A DNA stretch of 64,000 bases from Nocardia panacis (GCF_003598715.1 NZ_QZFU01000006.1:124001-188000), one strand, 5' to 3'. Numbered from the stretch's first letter, positions 11,002-19,998 are shown. The notes: generated by a model from the sequence alone, not told the origin. A program made the numbers and translations.

Positions 11002-12207
11002 ATGAGTGAATCCCTGCACACCGTCACCACGATGCCGACGGCGCGCCAATCCGGTTGTCCCTTCGATCCGCCCGCCGAACTGCTGCAGGCCCGCACCCAC
11101 GGACCCATCAGCCGCTACCCCTTCCCCGGCAATCACCCCGGCTGGCTCGTCACGGGATACGACCTGGCCAGAGCGGTGCTGGCCGATTCGCGATTCAGCT
11201 CGCGCAAGGAACTGATGCGCCACCCGAGCATCGACGTCACCGGGATCGAGATCCCGCCCGCGCCGCCCGGCGAATTCCTGATAATGGACGAACCGCAGCA
11301 CAGTCGCTACCGCAAACCGCTGGTCGGCAAGTTCACCGTGCGGCGGATGCGCCAACTCACCGAACGCATTCGGCAGATCACCGACGAGCACCTGGACGCC
11401 ATGGCGGCGGCAGGCCCGCCCGTCGACCTGGTGAGCGCCTTCGCCAAACCCATTCCGACCATTGTGATCTGCGAACTGCTCGGCGTGCGGCACGAGAACC
11501 GCGAGCACTTCCACGAGTGGGCCGAAATACTCCTCGGCGGCGAGGCGAGCAATGACGAACAGATGACGGCCTACTTCGCCATCAATGACTACCTCGCGGA
11601 ACTGGTCGCCGCCAAACGCGCGCAGCCCACCGACGACATCCTCAGCGACCTCACCGACACCGATCTGTCCGATGAGGAACTGCGCGGCATCGGTCTGCTC
11701 CTGCTGGTAGCGGGCCTGGACACCACGGCGAGCACGCTTTCGCTCGGCACCTTCGCCCTGCTGCGCAACCCGAAGCAACTCCACGCGCTGCGCACCGATC
11801 CCGACCTCATCGATCAGGCCGTTGAGGAAATCCTGCGGTATCTGAGCGTGGCCAAGACCTTCATGCGAACCGCGCTCGAGGATGTCGAACTGGGTGGCCA
11901 TCCAATCAAGGCGGGCGACACGGTCATGGTCTCCTACAACACCGCCAACCGCGACCCCGACCGCTTCACCGACCCCAATGTGCTCGATCTGTCCCGCAGC
12001 GAGGCCAGGCATTTGGCCTTCGGCCACGGCATCCACCAGTGCCTGGGCCAGCAGTTGGCCCGCGTCGAACTGCGCACCGCCTTCCCGGCGCTGTTCGAGC
12101 GTTTCCCCACCCTGCGCTTGGCCGTCGAGCCCGAAGAGGTCCAGTTGCGCTCGGAATCCGCTGATATCTATGGCGCGAAGAGTCTGCCGGTCACCTGGGA
12201 CGTATAG
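11002..12207 (+). CDS. Cytochrome P450 monooxygenase
   Basis: The protein is a soluble bacterial class I P450 of 401 residues. Key motifs are the I-helix oxygen-binding AGLDTTAS, the K-helix ExxR in EEILRYL, and the haem loop FGHGIHQCLG with ligand Cys at about residue 347. ATG 11002 is preferred to ATG 10996 because GAGG lies 7 bases before it. The closest look is to CYP105/107-type macrolide or xenobiotic hydroxylases. No ferredoxin or reductase gene is adjacent, so electrons come from elsewhere. The promoter at 10932-10960 carries a candidate operator, so expression may be inducible. Confidence 0.92.
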   Translation: MSESLHTVTTMPTARQSGCPFDPPAELLQARTHGPISRYPFPGNHPGWLVTGYDLARAVLADSRFSSRKELMRHPSIDVTGIEIPPAPPGEFLIMDEPQHSRYRKPLVGKFTVRRMRQLTERIRQITDEHLDAMAAAGPPVDLVSAFAKPIPTIVICELLGVRHENREHFHEWAEILLGGEASNDEQMTAYFAINDYLAELVAAKRAQPTDDILSDLTDTDLSDEELRGIGLLLLVAGLDTTASTLSLGTFALLRNPKQLHALRTDPDLIDQAVEEILRYLSVAKTFMRTALEDVELGGHPIKAGDTVMVSYNTANRDPDRFTDPNVLDLSRSEARHLAFGHGIHQCLGQQLARVELRTAFPALFERFPTLRLAVEPEEVQLRSESADIYGAKSLPVTWDV

Positions 12208-12260
12208 CGAACCGCCGTGTCTACCCGCCCCGAGACGGGACTGCGGCATGATCCCTGCGT

Positions 12261-12788
12261 ATGGAGACGCTGAAAAGTCGTGCCGTTTACGACAATCCGT
12301 GGATGCGGGTGCGGGAGGACACGGTGCGCCGGGCCGATGGCGGTACCGGGATCTACGGTGTCGTCGACCGGGTCGACTTCGCGTTGATCATCCCGCTCGA
12401 CGGTGACCGGCTGCATCTGGTGGAGCAGTTCCGGTATCCGGTGCGGCGACGCTGTTGGGAATTCCCCGCGGGCACACCACCGCCCGGCACCCATGACGAT
12501 CCGCTGCGGTTGGCGCATCGGGAGTTGCGGGAGGAGACCGGGCTGCGCGCCGCGACCATGACCCCGCTGGGCGCCTTCGATGCCGCGCCGGGGATGACCG
12601 CGCAGCGCGGATATGTCTACCTGGCCACGAATCTCACCGAGGGAGCACCGCATCGGGAGGTGGAGGAGCAGGATATGCGCTCGGCCTGGTTCTCCCGCGC
12701 GACCGTGGAGACCATGATCAGCACCGGCGAGATCAGCGCCGCGAGCTCCCTGGCCGCCTACACCCTGCTGCTACTGCACGAGCGTTGA
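12261..12788 (+). CDS. NUDIX hydrolase, ADP-ribose pyrophosphatase-like
   Basis: The protein is 175 residues. The NUDIX box lies around residues 74-95, with the catalytic core RELREETGL. The N-terminal strands (VDRVDFALIIPL, then VEQFRYPV) and the WEFPAG preceding the box are typical of the ADP-ribose/NDP-sugar subfamily. It would hydrolyse a nucleoside diphosphate linked to another group, using Mg2+. It is convergent with the truncated pentapeptide gene, the stop codons being adjacent. Confidence 0.85.
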   Translation: METLKSRAVYDNPWMRVREDTVRRADGGTGIYGVVDRVDFALIIPLDGDRLHLVEQFRYPVRRRCWEFPAGTPPPGTHDDPLRLAHRELREETGLRAATMTPLGAFDAAPGMTAQRGYVYLATNLTEGAPHREVEEQDMRSAWFSRATVETMISTGEISAASSLAAYTLLLLHER

Positions 12789-13139
12789 TCACAGCACGTT
12801 CATGCCCAGGGCGCGGCAGATTTCGGCCGCCTGTTCCGGAGATATTGTCGCGCCACGCAATTGGCGCGGTGCGTTGGTGCTGATACCGCCGAGGTCGGCC
12901 CCGCGCAGATCGGCCCCTTGCAATCGCGTCTCGGAGAGTTCGACTCCGCGCAGGACGCAGTCCTCGAAAACCGCGTCGCGCAGGTCGGTTCGGTGGAGGT
13001 CGGCCTCGGTGAGGTCGGAGCCGGTGATGCGCAGCCCGCGCAGCCTGGCCTCGGCGAGGTTGGCCAGATGCAGATTGCAGTCCTCGATGGTGAAGGTCAT
13101 GGCCAGTCCGCGCAGCGAGGTCAGATCGACGCCGACCAT
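12789..13139 (-). CDS. Pentapeptide-repeat protein, N-terminally truncated
   Basis: The protein is 116 residues with the A(D/N)LXX periodicity of a right-handed quadrilateral helix (LTEADLHRTDLRDAVF, then LQGADLRGADL) and a C-terminal cap ATISPEQAAEICRALG. The same frame remains pentapeptide-like upstream of the ATG (ADARFVGCR) back to about 13190, where it meets the ABC ATPase fragment in another frame. Full-length relatives are longer at the N-terminus, so this is probably the remaining C-terminal part of a broken gene. It may still be translated from 13139. Function unknown. Confidence 0.65.
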   Translation of the reverse strand: MVGVDLTSLRGLAMTFTIEDCNLHLANLAEARLRGLRITGSDLTEADLHRTDLRDAVFEDCVLRGVELSETRLQGADLRGADLGGISTNAPRQLRGATISPEQAAEICRALGMNVL

Positions 13140-13189
13140 CCGGCAGCCGACGAAACGCGCGTCCGCCGGCAGGGCATCGTTGAATCGGG

Positions 13190-13653
13190 CCTTCCTCGGC
13201 GATGCGGTTTCCGACCAGCACCACGATCAGGTCGGCCATGCGGACCGCGGAGAACCGGTGCGAGATGAGAATCGTGGTGACACCGGCGGTTTCGGCGAGC
13301 AGCCGGGAGAACACCGTGGTCTCGCCCACCACATCCAGATTGGCCGTCGGCTCGTCGAGGATGACCAGCCGCGCGCCCGACCGGACACCGCAGAGCACGC
13401 GCGCCAGGGCCACCCGCTGCCACTGTCCGCCGGACAGCTCCGTGCCACCGGCGTAGCCCTTGGCCATCGGGGTGTCGAGATCGGTCAGGAAGTCCGCGCC
13501 CGCGTCCCGCAGCGCGGCCCGCACCTGTTCGTCGTCGCAGCGGCCCGCCGGGTCGACATTCTCGCGCGGGCTGCGGTCGAAATGGGCGAAATCCTGGAAT
13601 ACTGCGGCGATTCGGCCACTCCAGGCGTCCAGGTCGAAACACGAGTTCGGCAT
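13190..13653 (-). pseudogene. ABC transporter ATP-binding domain fragment
   Basis: About 150 residues of an ABC ATPase are readable: the Q-loop region (AAVFQDFAHF), the signature ELSGGQWQRVALARVL, Walker B LVILDEPTANLD and the switch histidine ILISHRFSAVR. Walker A and everything before it are missing, and the right end stops at RIAEEG where the pentapeptide frame takes over. Without Walker A it cannot bind ATP. The missing 5' end abuts an unrelated plus-strand fragment at about 13643. It looks like the exporter (MsbA-like) subclass. Confidence 0.8.
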
Positions 13654-13988
13654 TTACCCGATCAATGCCATTCGCTATTGCCTGGAAGTCGCAGATTTCT
13701 ATCGACGCCTGCGCGAAACCCAACCGGTCGACAAGGCAACGATCCGCCGACAGGAAAGGCAGTTGTCCACCGTCCATCGGGATACGCTGCGCACACTGCA
13801 TCGACAGGAACTCGGGCGAATATTCGGCAGTGCCGATATCCCGGAGATCGTCGGCACCGAATACCACTACACTCACGCATTCCAGGCCGAATACGAGAGT
13901 CCCTACTCGGATGCGCACCTTCCATGCTTCCGGGATGGATGTCCTGGCCCTGGGGAATTTCGTCGTCCGAAAATCCCGGATGCGCTAG
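13643..13988 (+). pseudogene. C-terminal fragment of an unrecognised protein
   Basis: From 13643 a frame with strong G/C third-position bias reads a sensible protein (NAIRYCLEVADFYRRLRET, then RIFGSADIPEIVGTEYHYT) up to about 13945. Codon bias then fits a different frame, which reads GMDVLALGNFVVRKS and stops at 13988, suggesting a frameshift. There is no start codon context at its left end, where it joins the ABC ATPase fragment. I do not recognise the family. It is probably the remnant of a gene lost by deletion. Confidence 0.5.
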
Positions 13989-14028
13989 CGAATTCCGGGA
14001 CAACCGGGACGAATGCTAGGCTCTGCGA

Positions 14029-14499
14029 ATGCCGAAAGTACTGGTCACAGGAATGTCGGGAACAGGAAAGTCGACCGTTCTGGAAAAGCTCGGTGAAAAT
14101 GGTCATCGCGTGGTCGACACCGATACCGACGCGTGGTGCCGATGGGTCACCGAGGACGACGGCGACACCGATTGGATTTGGCGCGAGGACGCGATCACCG
14201 AACTACTCGACGGGCATCGCGAAGGAAAGCTTTTCGTCTCCGGCTGCAAATCCAATCAATACAAATTCTATAAGTCCTTCGATCACGTGGTCCTGTTGAG
14301 CGCTCCGGAGCAGGTCATGCTGGAGCGCATCGCGCAGCGCAGCAACAACCCCTACGGCAAGAGCAAGCAGGAGCGCGAAATGATTCTCGAACACCGCGCC
14401 CTGGTCGAACCGCTGCTGCGCCGGGCCGCCACCGTCGAGATCGACACCTCCGTCCCGGTGGACGAGGTGGTGCGTCAACTGGAGCAACTCACGGCGTGA
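14029..14499 (+). CDS. Small P-loop kinase-like ATPase (AAA_18/shikimate kinase-like)
   Basis: The protein is 156 residues. Walker A is TGMSGTGKST at residues 7-16, followed by a short strand RVVDTDTD where shikimate and adenylate kinases bind substrate. KLFVSGCKSN and a lid-like segment NNPYGKSKQERE come later. Proteins of this type phosphorylate small metabolites or nucleotides; the substrate is not evident. It is intact, although both neighbours are gene remnants. Confidence 0.75.
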   Translation: MPKVLVTGMSGTGKSTVLEKLGENGHRVVDTDTDAWCRWVTEDDGDTDWIWREDAITELLDGHREGKLFVSGCKSNQYKFYKSFDHVVLLSAPEQVMLERIAQRSNNPYGKSKQEREMILEHRALVEPLLRRAATVEIDTSVPVDEVVRQLEQLTA

Positions 14500-14938
14500 T
14501 CCGCGCGCCGAGACAGTGAGGTCGAGATGGATCTGGAACAGGTCGAATTCCGCGGACACCGCATCCAGGTCGTGCGCCACCGCGACCGCCCCGTCCAGAT
14601 TCCCCAACACTCGATATCCACTGTCCACCAACGCCTTCCGATCCTCGGCGATGAACCGGGCCGAACCACCGCCGAGAATCACATCCGCACAGGCCGTTCG
14701 CTGTCCGCCTCCACCGAGTAGGTCGACACCGCCCCCAGATGCTCCATATTCAACCGCCCACCCGCCCCATAGAACCGATCACGCGCCGCCGTGATCTGAC
14801 TGCGCCCCATCCCATCCCCCAGCAGATAGATCACATTGCGCACCCCCTCTGCACGCTGCCACACCCCACCAGTCCCCACCCCGCCACCAACCCCACCGCC
14901 ACCAACCCCGCCATCCCCCTACGATTCCGCCAACCCAT
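14500..14938 (-). pseudogene. Alkaline phosphatase remnant
   Basis: Three pieces in different frames add up to an alkaline phosphatase. A lipoprotein-like signal peptide starts at ATG 14938 (VAGWGLVGCG). The metal-binding start follows in another frame (NVIYLLGDGMGRSQITAARD), then the frame shifts again to DVILGGGSARF and YRVLGNLDG. The large middle part with the catalytic Ser region is deleted, and the 3' end runs into the P-loop kinase gene. It is clearly non-functional. Confidence 0.75.
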
Positions 14939-15111
14939 CGCGCACCTCCGACCGCCGACGCCCCGATCCGGCCGCTCCGAATCCCGAGCGCGGCGACCGT
15001 ATCCACCCAGCCCACCCACCACCAACCCCTCAACCGAACGGTTGAGCACCCGCCGGAACCGACGACCCGATACACTTCTGCACCATTCATCAAGACGGCG
15101 ATGGGGTGTGC

Positions 15112-15492
15112 GTGCAAGTACAGCTCGGCGTTGAAGCGGACAGTGCCGCAAACGAATTGCGCTCGCTCTGGGGGCGATTGGTGGCCGAGGACGAGCTACG
15201 TCCACGGGTCGCGTCCACCGAGCAGGCACCGGAGCCTGGCACCCTCGGGTCGGCCCTCGGTGGTCTCATTTTCATTCTGACACCGAGTGGACTGGGTATC
15301 TTGGCGGCTCGAACGCTGGTCACCTGGATCCGCAGCCGGGTCGGCGATGTGACGCTGAGAGTGACGATGCCGGACGGAAAGCACTACGAACTCGAATCCA
15401 CCAGCGTCCGAAAACTGGACGCCGCTGCCATACAGGCGCTCACCGAGAGTCTCGCGAAGGTAGGTGGCACGGACCCCGCCGCTTCGGAATGA
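15112..15492 (+). CDS. EACC1-like effector-associated constant component
   Basis: The protein is 126 residues. The layout (a short opening strand VQVQLGVEAD, helix LRSLWGRLVAEDELR, a glycine-rich hydrophobic stretch around LGGLIFILTPSGLG, helix ARTLVTWIRSR, then the strands VTLRVTMPDGKHYEL) matches EACC1, a small protein encoded beside caspase or trypsin effectors in NTP-dependent conflict systems of multicellular bacteria. GTG 15112 has GGGG 5 bases upstream; GTG 15106 is the alternative. Its TGA overlaps the ATG of the next gene, so the two are co-translated. It is thought to be a conserved partner or adaptor of the effector; the molecular action is not established. Confidence 0.75.
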   Translation: MQVQLGVEADSAANELRSLWGRLVAEDELRPRVASTEQAPEPGTLGSALGGLIFILTPSGLGILAARTLVTWIRSRVGDVTLRVTMPDGKHYELESTSVRKLDAAAIQALTESLAKVGGTDPAASE

Positions 15493-18400
15493 GGTTGGGA
15501 TCCAAGGGTTCTCGCGCACTGGTCGTAGGAACGGGCAGGCATGCGCCGAATTCCGCGCTGCCCGATATCCCTGCGGTATCCGACACCGTCCGCGCGCTGA
15601 GCGCCGTGCTGATCGACCGATGCGGCCTCGGCCCGGAGGAAGTGCACACCGTAATCGACCCGCACCCGGCCGATTTCGAGGCCGCGCTCGTACAAGCGGC
15701 CGCACGAACCGACGGCGTATTCCTGTTCTACTACGTCGGACACGGCCTCGTCGACGACCGAAACCAGCTGCATCTGGCGACTCACGACACCGACCACCAC
15801 CGGGATCGGCTCGAGTTCAAGGCCCTTCCCTACTCGGCGGTGAGCCGAGCGCTGCGGCGGTCCGCGGCGCGGACGATCATCGTGGTGCTCGACTGTTGCT
15901 TCGCCGGACGGGCCTACGACGTGTTCGGCCCGGCCACCAAAGACGCCTTCGACCTCGCCGAATCGGGTGGTATGTATGTGCTCGCGGCCGCATCCTCGAG
16001 TGAGGTCGCGCTGGCTCCGGAGGGTCGGGAACACACCGCGTTCAGCGGGGAATTGATCACTGTGCTTCGGCACGGCGTGGCCACCGAGACACCCGATCTG
16101 ACCCTCGAGGGAGCCTATCGCCATCTGCGCCGCGCATTGCCGCTGAACGGGAGTCCCGCTCCGGTCCGTCATCTCCGCGGCCAGGCAGGCGAACTCGTGC
16201 TGACGTCCAACCCGGCGCACGCACCGGCGCCCGTCGCCGCGGCGCCCGAACCAGTGCGGGGTTCCGATGAGCGTTGCCCATACCGCGGACTCGACACGTT
16301 CACCGCCGACGATGCCGCGTTCTACTTCGGTCGGTCGCGGTTGCTCGGCGAATTGCTTGGCAGGCTCGCCGAGTGGTCCGCCGACGGGAAACCGATCGCT
16401 GTGGTCGGCCGCTCGGGGGTGGGCAAGTCCTCACTGCTACGGGCCGGGCTCATCCCCGCTGTCATGGATGGCGAACTGCGGGTTCCTGATTCGCACCGGT
16501 GGCCGCACATGATCATCACCCCCGGTGAGCAGCCACTCGAGACACTCGCCACACGACTCGCCACACTGATTGATACGACGCCGGACACCCTCCGAAACCA
16601 GTTGACGGTCGATCCAGCGAGCCTGGCCACGATCATGCGCGGGCCGATGCCGAACGAGCAGGTGCTGCTCGTGGTCGACCAAATGGAAGAACTGTTCACC
16701 CTGTGCCGTGACGAGACGCAAAGGCGCCGGTTCATCGAGGCGATCCGCGCGGCCGCGCAGGAGCGGACGGCGCTGGTAGTGCTGGGTATACGCGCAGACT
16801 TCTACGGATCCTGTTTGGCCTACCCCGAATTGGCCGAAGCGCTCGCGGGGCGGCAGGTCACGGTCGGCCCCATGACCGAGGGCGAGATGCGCGAGGCGAT
16901 CGAAAGGCCCGCTGCGCAAGCAGGTCTCGGGATCGAGCCCCGCTTGGCCTCGCGCGTCCTGAGTGATGTCGGCGCCGGTCGCGAATTCGCCGCCGGGGCG
17001 CTACCACTGCTGTCCTACGCGTTGCTGCTCACCTGGCAGCGGCGGCGCGACAAGACTCTCACTGTGCTCGGGTACGAGGCGACCGGTGGCGTGTGGCACG
17101 CGGTCACCCGAGCAGCCGAGGAGGTCTACCACCGACTCGACGAGGCCGGGCGCGACGCGATGCGGGTGATGCTGCTGCGGATGGTGCACCTCAACGAAGA
17201 CACGGAGGACACCCGCAGGCGGGTGGATCTGCGCGCGCTCACCCGAGAGTTCCCGGCTGCCGCCCGCGCTCGGGAGGCGCTGGCGTCAGCCCGCCTGATC
17301 ACGGTTGATGGTGATACGGCTCAGATCTCCCACGAGGCGTTGCTACATGCGTGGCCCCTGCTTCGCGGCTGGATCGATACCGATCGCGCCGGCCTGCTCG
17401 TTCACCAGAAACTGACCGACACCGCACTCGAATGGGAGCGGAACGGGAATGATCCGAACCTGCTCTACCGCAGCTCCCGGCTCCAACTGGCAGCTGACTG
17501 GGCGGACGCACATCCCACCGAGGTCAGTCCGCTCGAGCGGCGCTTCCTGGACGCGTGCGCGCGAGCGGAGCGACGCGCGAGCCGAATTCGCCGAGGCGTG
17601 ATCGTGGCATTGGTGGTCTTGCTGGTAGGCGCACTGACCGGGATGACTGTTGCCATCTACCAGCGCGGCATCGCAGAGAAGCGGCAGCGCGCGAGTGTTG
17701 CTCGCGGACTTGTCGATCGAGCCGCCGCCACGCGAGAAAGCGGGCCGCAACTCGCGTTGATGCTGGGTATCGCCGCCGATCGACTCGACAGCACGACATC
17801 GACCACCGCCGGTTTGATCACCAGTCTGATACAACCCTACGCGGGCACGATCACGGGAAACGGTGCGGCGAGCGCGATCGCCTACAGCCACGGCGGGCAG
17901 TTGCTGGCAACCGGTTGGAGTAGCCGCGAAATCACGGTATGGAACGGCGCCCGCAAGGTCACGGCGTTCACCAGTGCGAGTGTCCCCATCTCCTTGGCGT
18001 TCGCTCCCAACGGGCACCTTTTGATGGTCGGCGGAACCGATGGCTCGGTGTCGCTGTGGGACTTCGCCGATCCGGCCCTGCCCATTCTCCTCAGCACACA
18101 GCCCGGTCATACCGCCAGCGTCAATACGGCCGGCTTCAGCCCCGACGGCAGGCTGCTCCTCACGAGCAGCCCGGACAAGTCCACGATTCTCTGGGATGTC
18201 GGTGATCCGGCGATCCCGAAGCAGGTCGGCCGGATCATCACACAGTCGAGTTGGTCGCGTTCGATCGCCTTCAGCCCCGACAGCCGCAGACTGATCACCG
18301 GAGACCGCGACGGGGAAATAGCCTTGTGGGACATCACCGATCCGGCCGCTCCGATCAGACTCACCGATCTCACCGCGCACGCCGATTCGATCGCCAATGC

Positions 18401-19742
18401 GGTCGTCTTCAGCCGGGATGGTCGCCGCTGCGCAGTCGCGAACGAGAACATTGTCCAAGTTTGGGATCTCACCGATCCCCGCAGGCCCGGCAGGCCGGCG
18501 CGGCTCACCAATCTGCCCAACACTGTCGAAGGCCTCAGTTTCGACCAGACCGGCGATGCACTCGACATCGCCACTATCGAAAGCGGATGGATCCACAGCG
18601 ATCTCACCGATCCGACGAAACCGACTCGAGACATCGTGACCACCGGCGGGCACCGTCCCTACAGCGTGGTCACGATCGCCGATAACGGAAGCGAGATGGC
18701 TTCGGCGGGTGTGGGCGGGGCCGTAATCCTGAGCCGCCCCGCGGGGAGCGCTGTTCCGGCAAAGCCACCCGCACTCGGACATTGCGGTGCGGCCGTGCGC
18801 TCGACACGCTTCAGCGCGGACGGCGCGATGCTGGCCGCCGGATGTCTGGACGGCACCGTCGAACTCTGGACGACGGCGGGCCGATCCCAGCCTGCCCTGG
18901 TCGGCTCGCTCACCGGGTCGGCCGGGCCGGTCGGCGGCGTGAGCTTCAGCCCGGACAGCCGAATCCTCGCCGCAGGGCGGTATGACGGCAATGTGGATTT
19001 CTGGGATCTGCACGACCCGAGCGCTCCCCGGCTGCTGATGACTCGAAATGCCGGCATCGGTGATGTCAGTTCCGCAGCGTTCGCTCCGCAGGCCCGAATC
19101 CTCGCCGTCGCTGGAAACCTCGGCGCGCTGCTATGGGACGTCACCGACCCACAAGCACCCCGGCTGTCGACCAGGCTCGATACGGACACAACCGTTCAGG
19201 AAGTCGCCTTCAGCGACGACGGGCACACCGTGGCGAGCGCCCGCAACGACTACACCGCGACGCTGTGGGATGTCACCGATCCGAGCCGAGGCACGCGCCG
19301 AGGCACCATGCATCATGTCGGCGTGGTGAGCACGCTCGCTTTCCGGCCGCAGGGGCGCACACTGGTCACCGCAAGTCTCGATGGCAGCGTCATCGTCTGG
19401 GATATCGACGACCGTGACCATCCGAAAATGGCAAGCAGTCCACTGATGGAACACACGGACTGGGTGCGTTCGACGGCCTTCAGCCCGGATGGACGCCTCA
19501 TGGCCACCACCGGCAATGACGAACGCCTCGTCCTGTGGGACACCTCCGATGTCACCAACCCGCACAAACTCGTCACGGTATCCTCCGAACAATCCGCGAT
19601 CACCGTCACATTCAGTCCCGATGGACGCACACTCGCCACGGGTGGACTCGACAATCTCCTGCACCTGTCGGACCTGAGCGGAATCCTCGATGCTCGGGTC
19701 CACGCCGCCGAACTGGCATGCGGCGCGCGGGGCGCGGTTTGA
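15489..19742 (+). CDS. Caspase - nSTAND ATPase - 14-blade WD40 protein
   Basis: The protein is 1417 residues. Residues 8-220 are a caspase/metacaspase peptidase with catalytic His85 in YYVGHG and Cys137 in VVLDCCFAG. Residues about 255-660 are a STAND NTPase opened by YRGLDTF and FYFGR, with Walker A GRSGVGKSS (307-315), Walker B VLLVVDQMEE (392-401) and a winged-helix region (ISHEALLHAWPLLRGWI). A hydrophobic helix at about 704-724 could span the membrane. Residues about 790-1410 are WD40 repeats; 14 blades can be counted, most ending WD plus DPxxP, giving two seven-bladed propellers. By analogy with NLR and Apaf-1 proteins, a trigger sensed by the propellers would assemble the ATPase and activate the protease. 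Substrate and trigger are unknown. Confidence 0.92.
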   Translation: MRLGSKGSRALVVGTGRHAPNSALPDIPAVSDTVRALSAVLIDRCGLGPEEVHTVIDPHPADFEAALVQAAARTDGVFLFYYVGHGLVDDRNQLHLATHDTDHHRDRLEFKALPYSAVSRALRRSAARTIIVVLDCCFAGRAYDVFGPATKDAFDLAESGGMYVLAAASSSEVALAPEGREHTAFSGELITVLRHGVATETPDLTLEGAYRHLRRALPLNGSPAPVRHLRGQAGELVLTSNPAHAPAPVAAAPEPVRGSDERCPYRGLDTFTADDAAFYFGRSRLLGELLGRLAEWSADGKPIAVVGRSGVGKSSLLRAGLIPAVMDGELRVPDSHRWPHMIITPGEQPLETLATRLATLIDTTPDTLRNQLTVDPASLATIMRGPMPNEQVLLVVDQMEELFTLCRDETQRRRFIEAIRAAAQERTALVVLGIRADFYGSCLAYPELAEALAGRQVTVGPMTEGEMREAIERPAAQAGLGIEPRLASRVLSDVGAGREFAAGALPLLSYALLLTWQRRRDKTLTVLGYEATGGVWHAVTRAAEEVYHRLDEAGRDAMRVMLLRMVHLNEDTEDTRRRVDLRALTREFPAAARAREALASARLITVDGDTAQISHEALLHAWPLLRGWIDTDRAGLLVHQKLTDTALEWERNGNDPNLLYRSSRLQLAADWADAHPTEVSPLERRFLDACARAERRASRIRRGVIVALVVLLVGALTGMTVAIYQRGIAEKRQRASVARGLVDRAAATRESGPQLALMLGIAADRLDSTTSTTAGLITSLIQPYAGTITGNGAASAIAYSHGGQLLATGWSSREITVWNGARKVTAFTSASVPISLAFAPNGHLLMVGGTDGSVSLWDFADPALPILLSTQPGHTASVNTAGFSPDGRLLLTSSPDKSTILWDVGDPAIPKQVGRIITQSSWSRSIAFSPDSRRLITGDRDGEIALWDITDPAAPIRLTDLTAHADSIANAVVFSRDGRRCAVANENIVQVWDLTDPRRPGRPARLTNLPNTVEGLSFDQTGDALDIATIESGWIHSDLTDPTKPTRDIVTTGGHRPYSVVTIADNGSEMASAGVGGAVILSRPAGSAVPAKPPALGHCGAAVRSTRFSADGAMLAAGCLDGTVELWTTAGRSQPALVGSLTGSAGPVGGVSFSPDSRILAAGRYDGNVDFWDLHDPSAPRLLMTRNAGIGDVSSAAFAPQARILAVAGNLGALLWDVTDPQAPRLSTRLDTDTTVQEVAFSDDGHTVASARNDYTATLWDVTDPSRGTRRGTMHHVGVVSTLAFRPQGRTLVTASLDGSVIVWDIDDRDHPKMASSPLMEHTDWVRSTAFSPDGRLMATTGNDERLVLWDTSDVTNPHKLVTVSSEQSAITVTFSPDGRTLATGGLDNLLHLSDLSGILDARVHAAELACGARGAV

Positions 19743-19831
19743 ACGAGACGGAATGGCACGATCAGATCCCGGATCTGCCGTATCAGCAGACCTGCCCGTA
19801 GCAGACAAACTCTCCGGACCGAACTCGGCCA

Positions 19832-19878
19832 AAAAAAGAAGTCCAGGTCAGGAAGTCTTTCAACTTCCTGACCTGGAC
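19832..19878 (-). terminator. Terminator of the initiator tRNA transcript
   Basis: A perfect 16-bp stem (19842-19857 with 19863-19878) has a 5-nt loop and, read on the minus strand, ends in a U-run (seven A residues at 19832-19838 on the plus strand). It begins 6 bases after the tRNA. It may also stop transcripts converging from the caspase gene. Confidence 0.92.
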
Positions 19879-19883
19879 ATTTG

Positions 19884-19957
19884 TAGCGGGGACAGGATTT
19901 GAACCTGCGACCTCTGGGTTATGAGCCCAGCGAGCTACCGAGCTGCTCCACCCCGCG
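19884..19957 (-). tRNA. tRNA-fMet (CAT), initiator
   Basis: A full cloverleaf is readable on the minus strand: acceptor GCGGGG paired with CCCCGC, D-arm GAGCAGCTCGGTAGCTC, anticodon CAT at 19921-19923, and T-arm AGGTTCAAATCCT. Initiator marks are the unpaired first base (C1 opposite T72) and three G:C pairs at the base of the anticodon loop (GGG/CCC). CCA is not encoded. Confidence 0.95.
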
Positions 19958-19968
19958 TCGGTAACACA

Positions 19969-19998
19969 ACATTACACACAGCTACGCACAGAAGGCAA
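19969..19998 (-). promoter_or_regulatory. Candidate promoter of the initiator tRNA
   Basis: On the minus strand TTGCCT (19998-19993), an 18-base spacer and TAATGT (19974-19969) lie just before the tRNA, so transcription would start about 5 bases upstream of the mature 5' end. Confidence 0.45.

Noticed and set aside
19884..19920. A duplicated tRNA 3' end acting as an attachment site
   Set aside because: I saw no second copy of the tRNA end near the left border of the island and no integrase gene.
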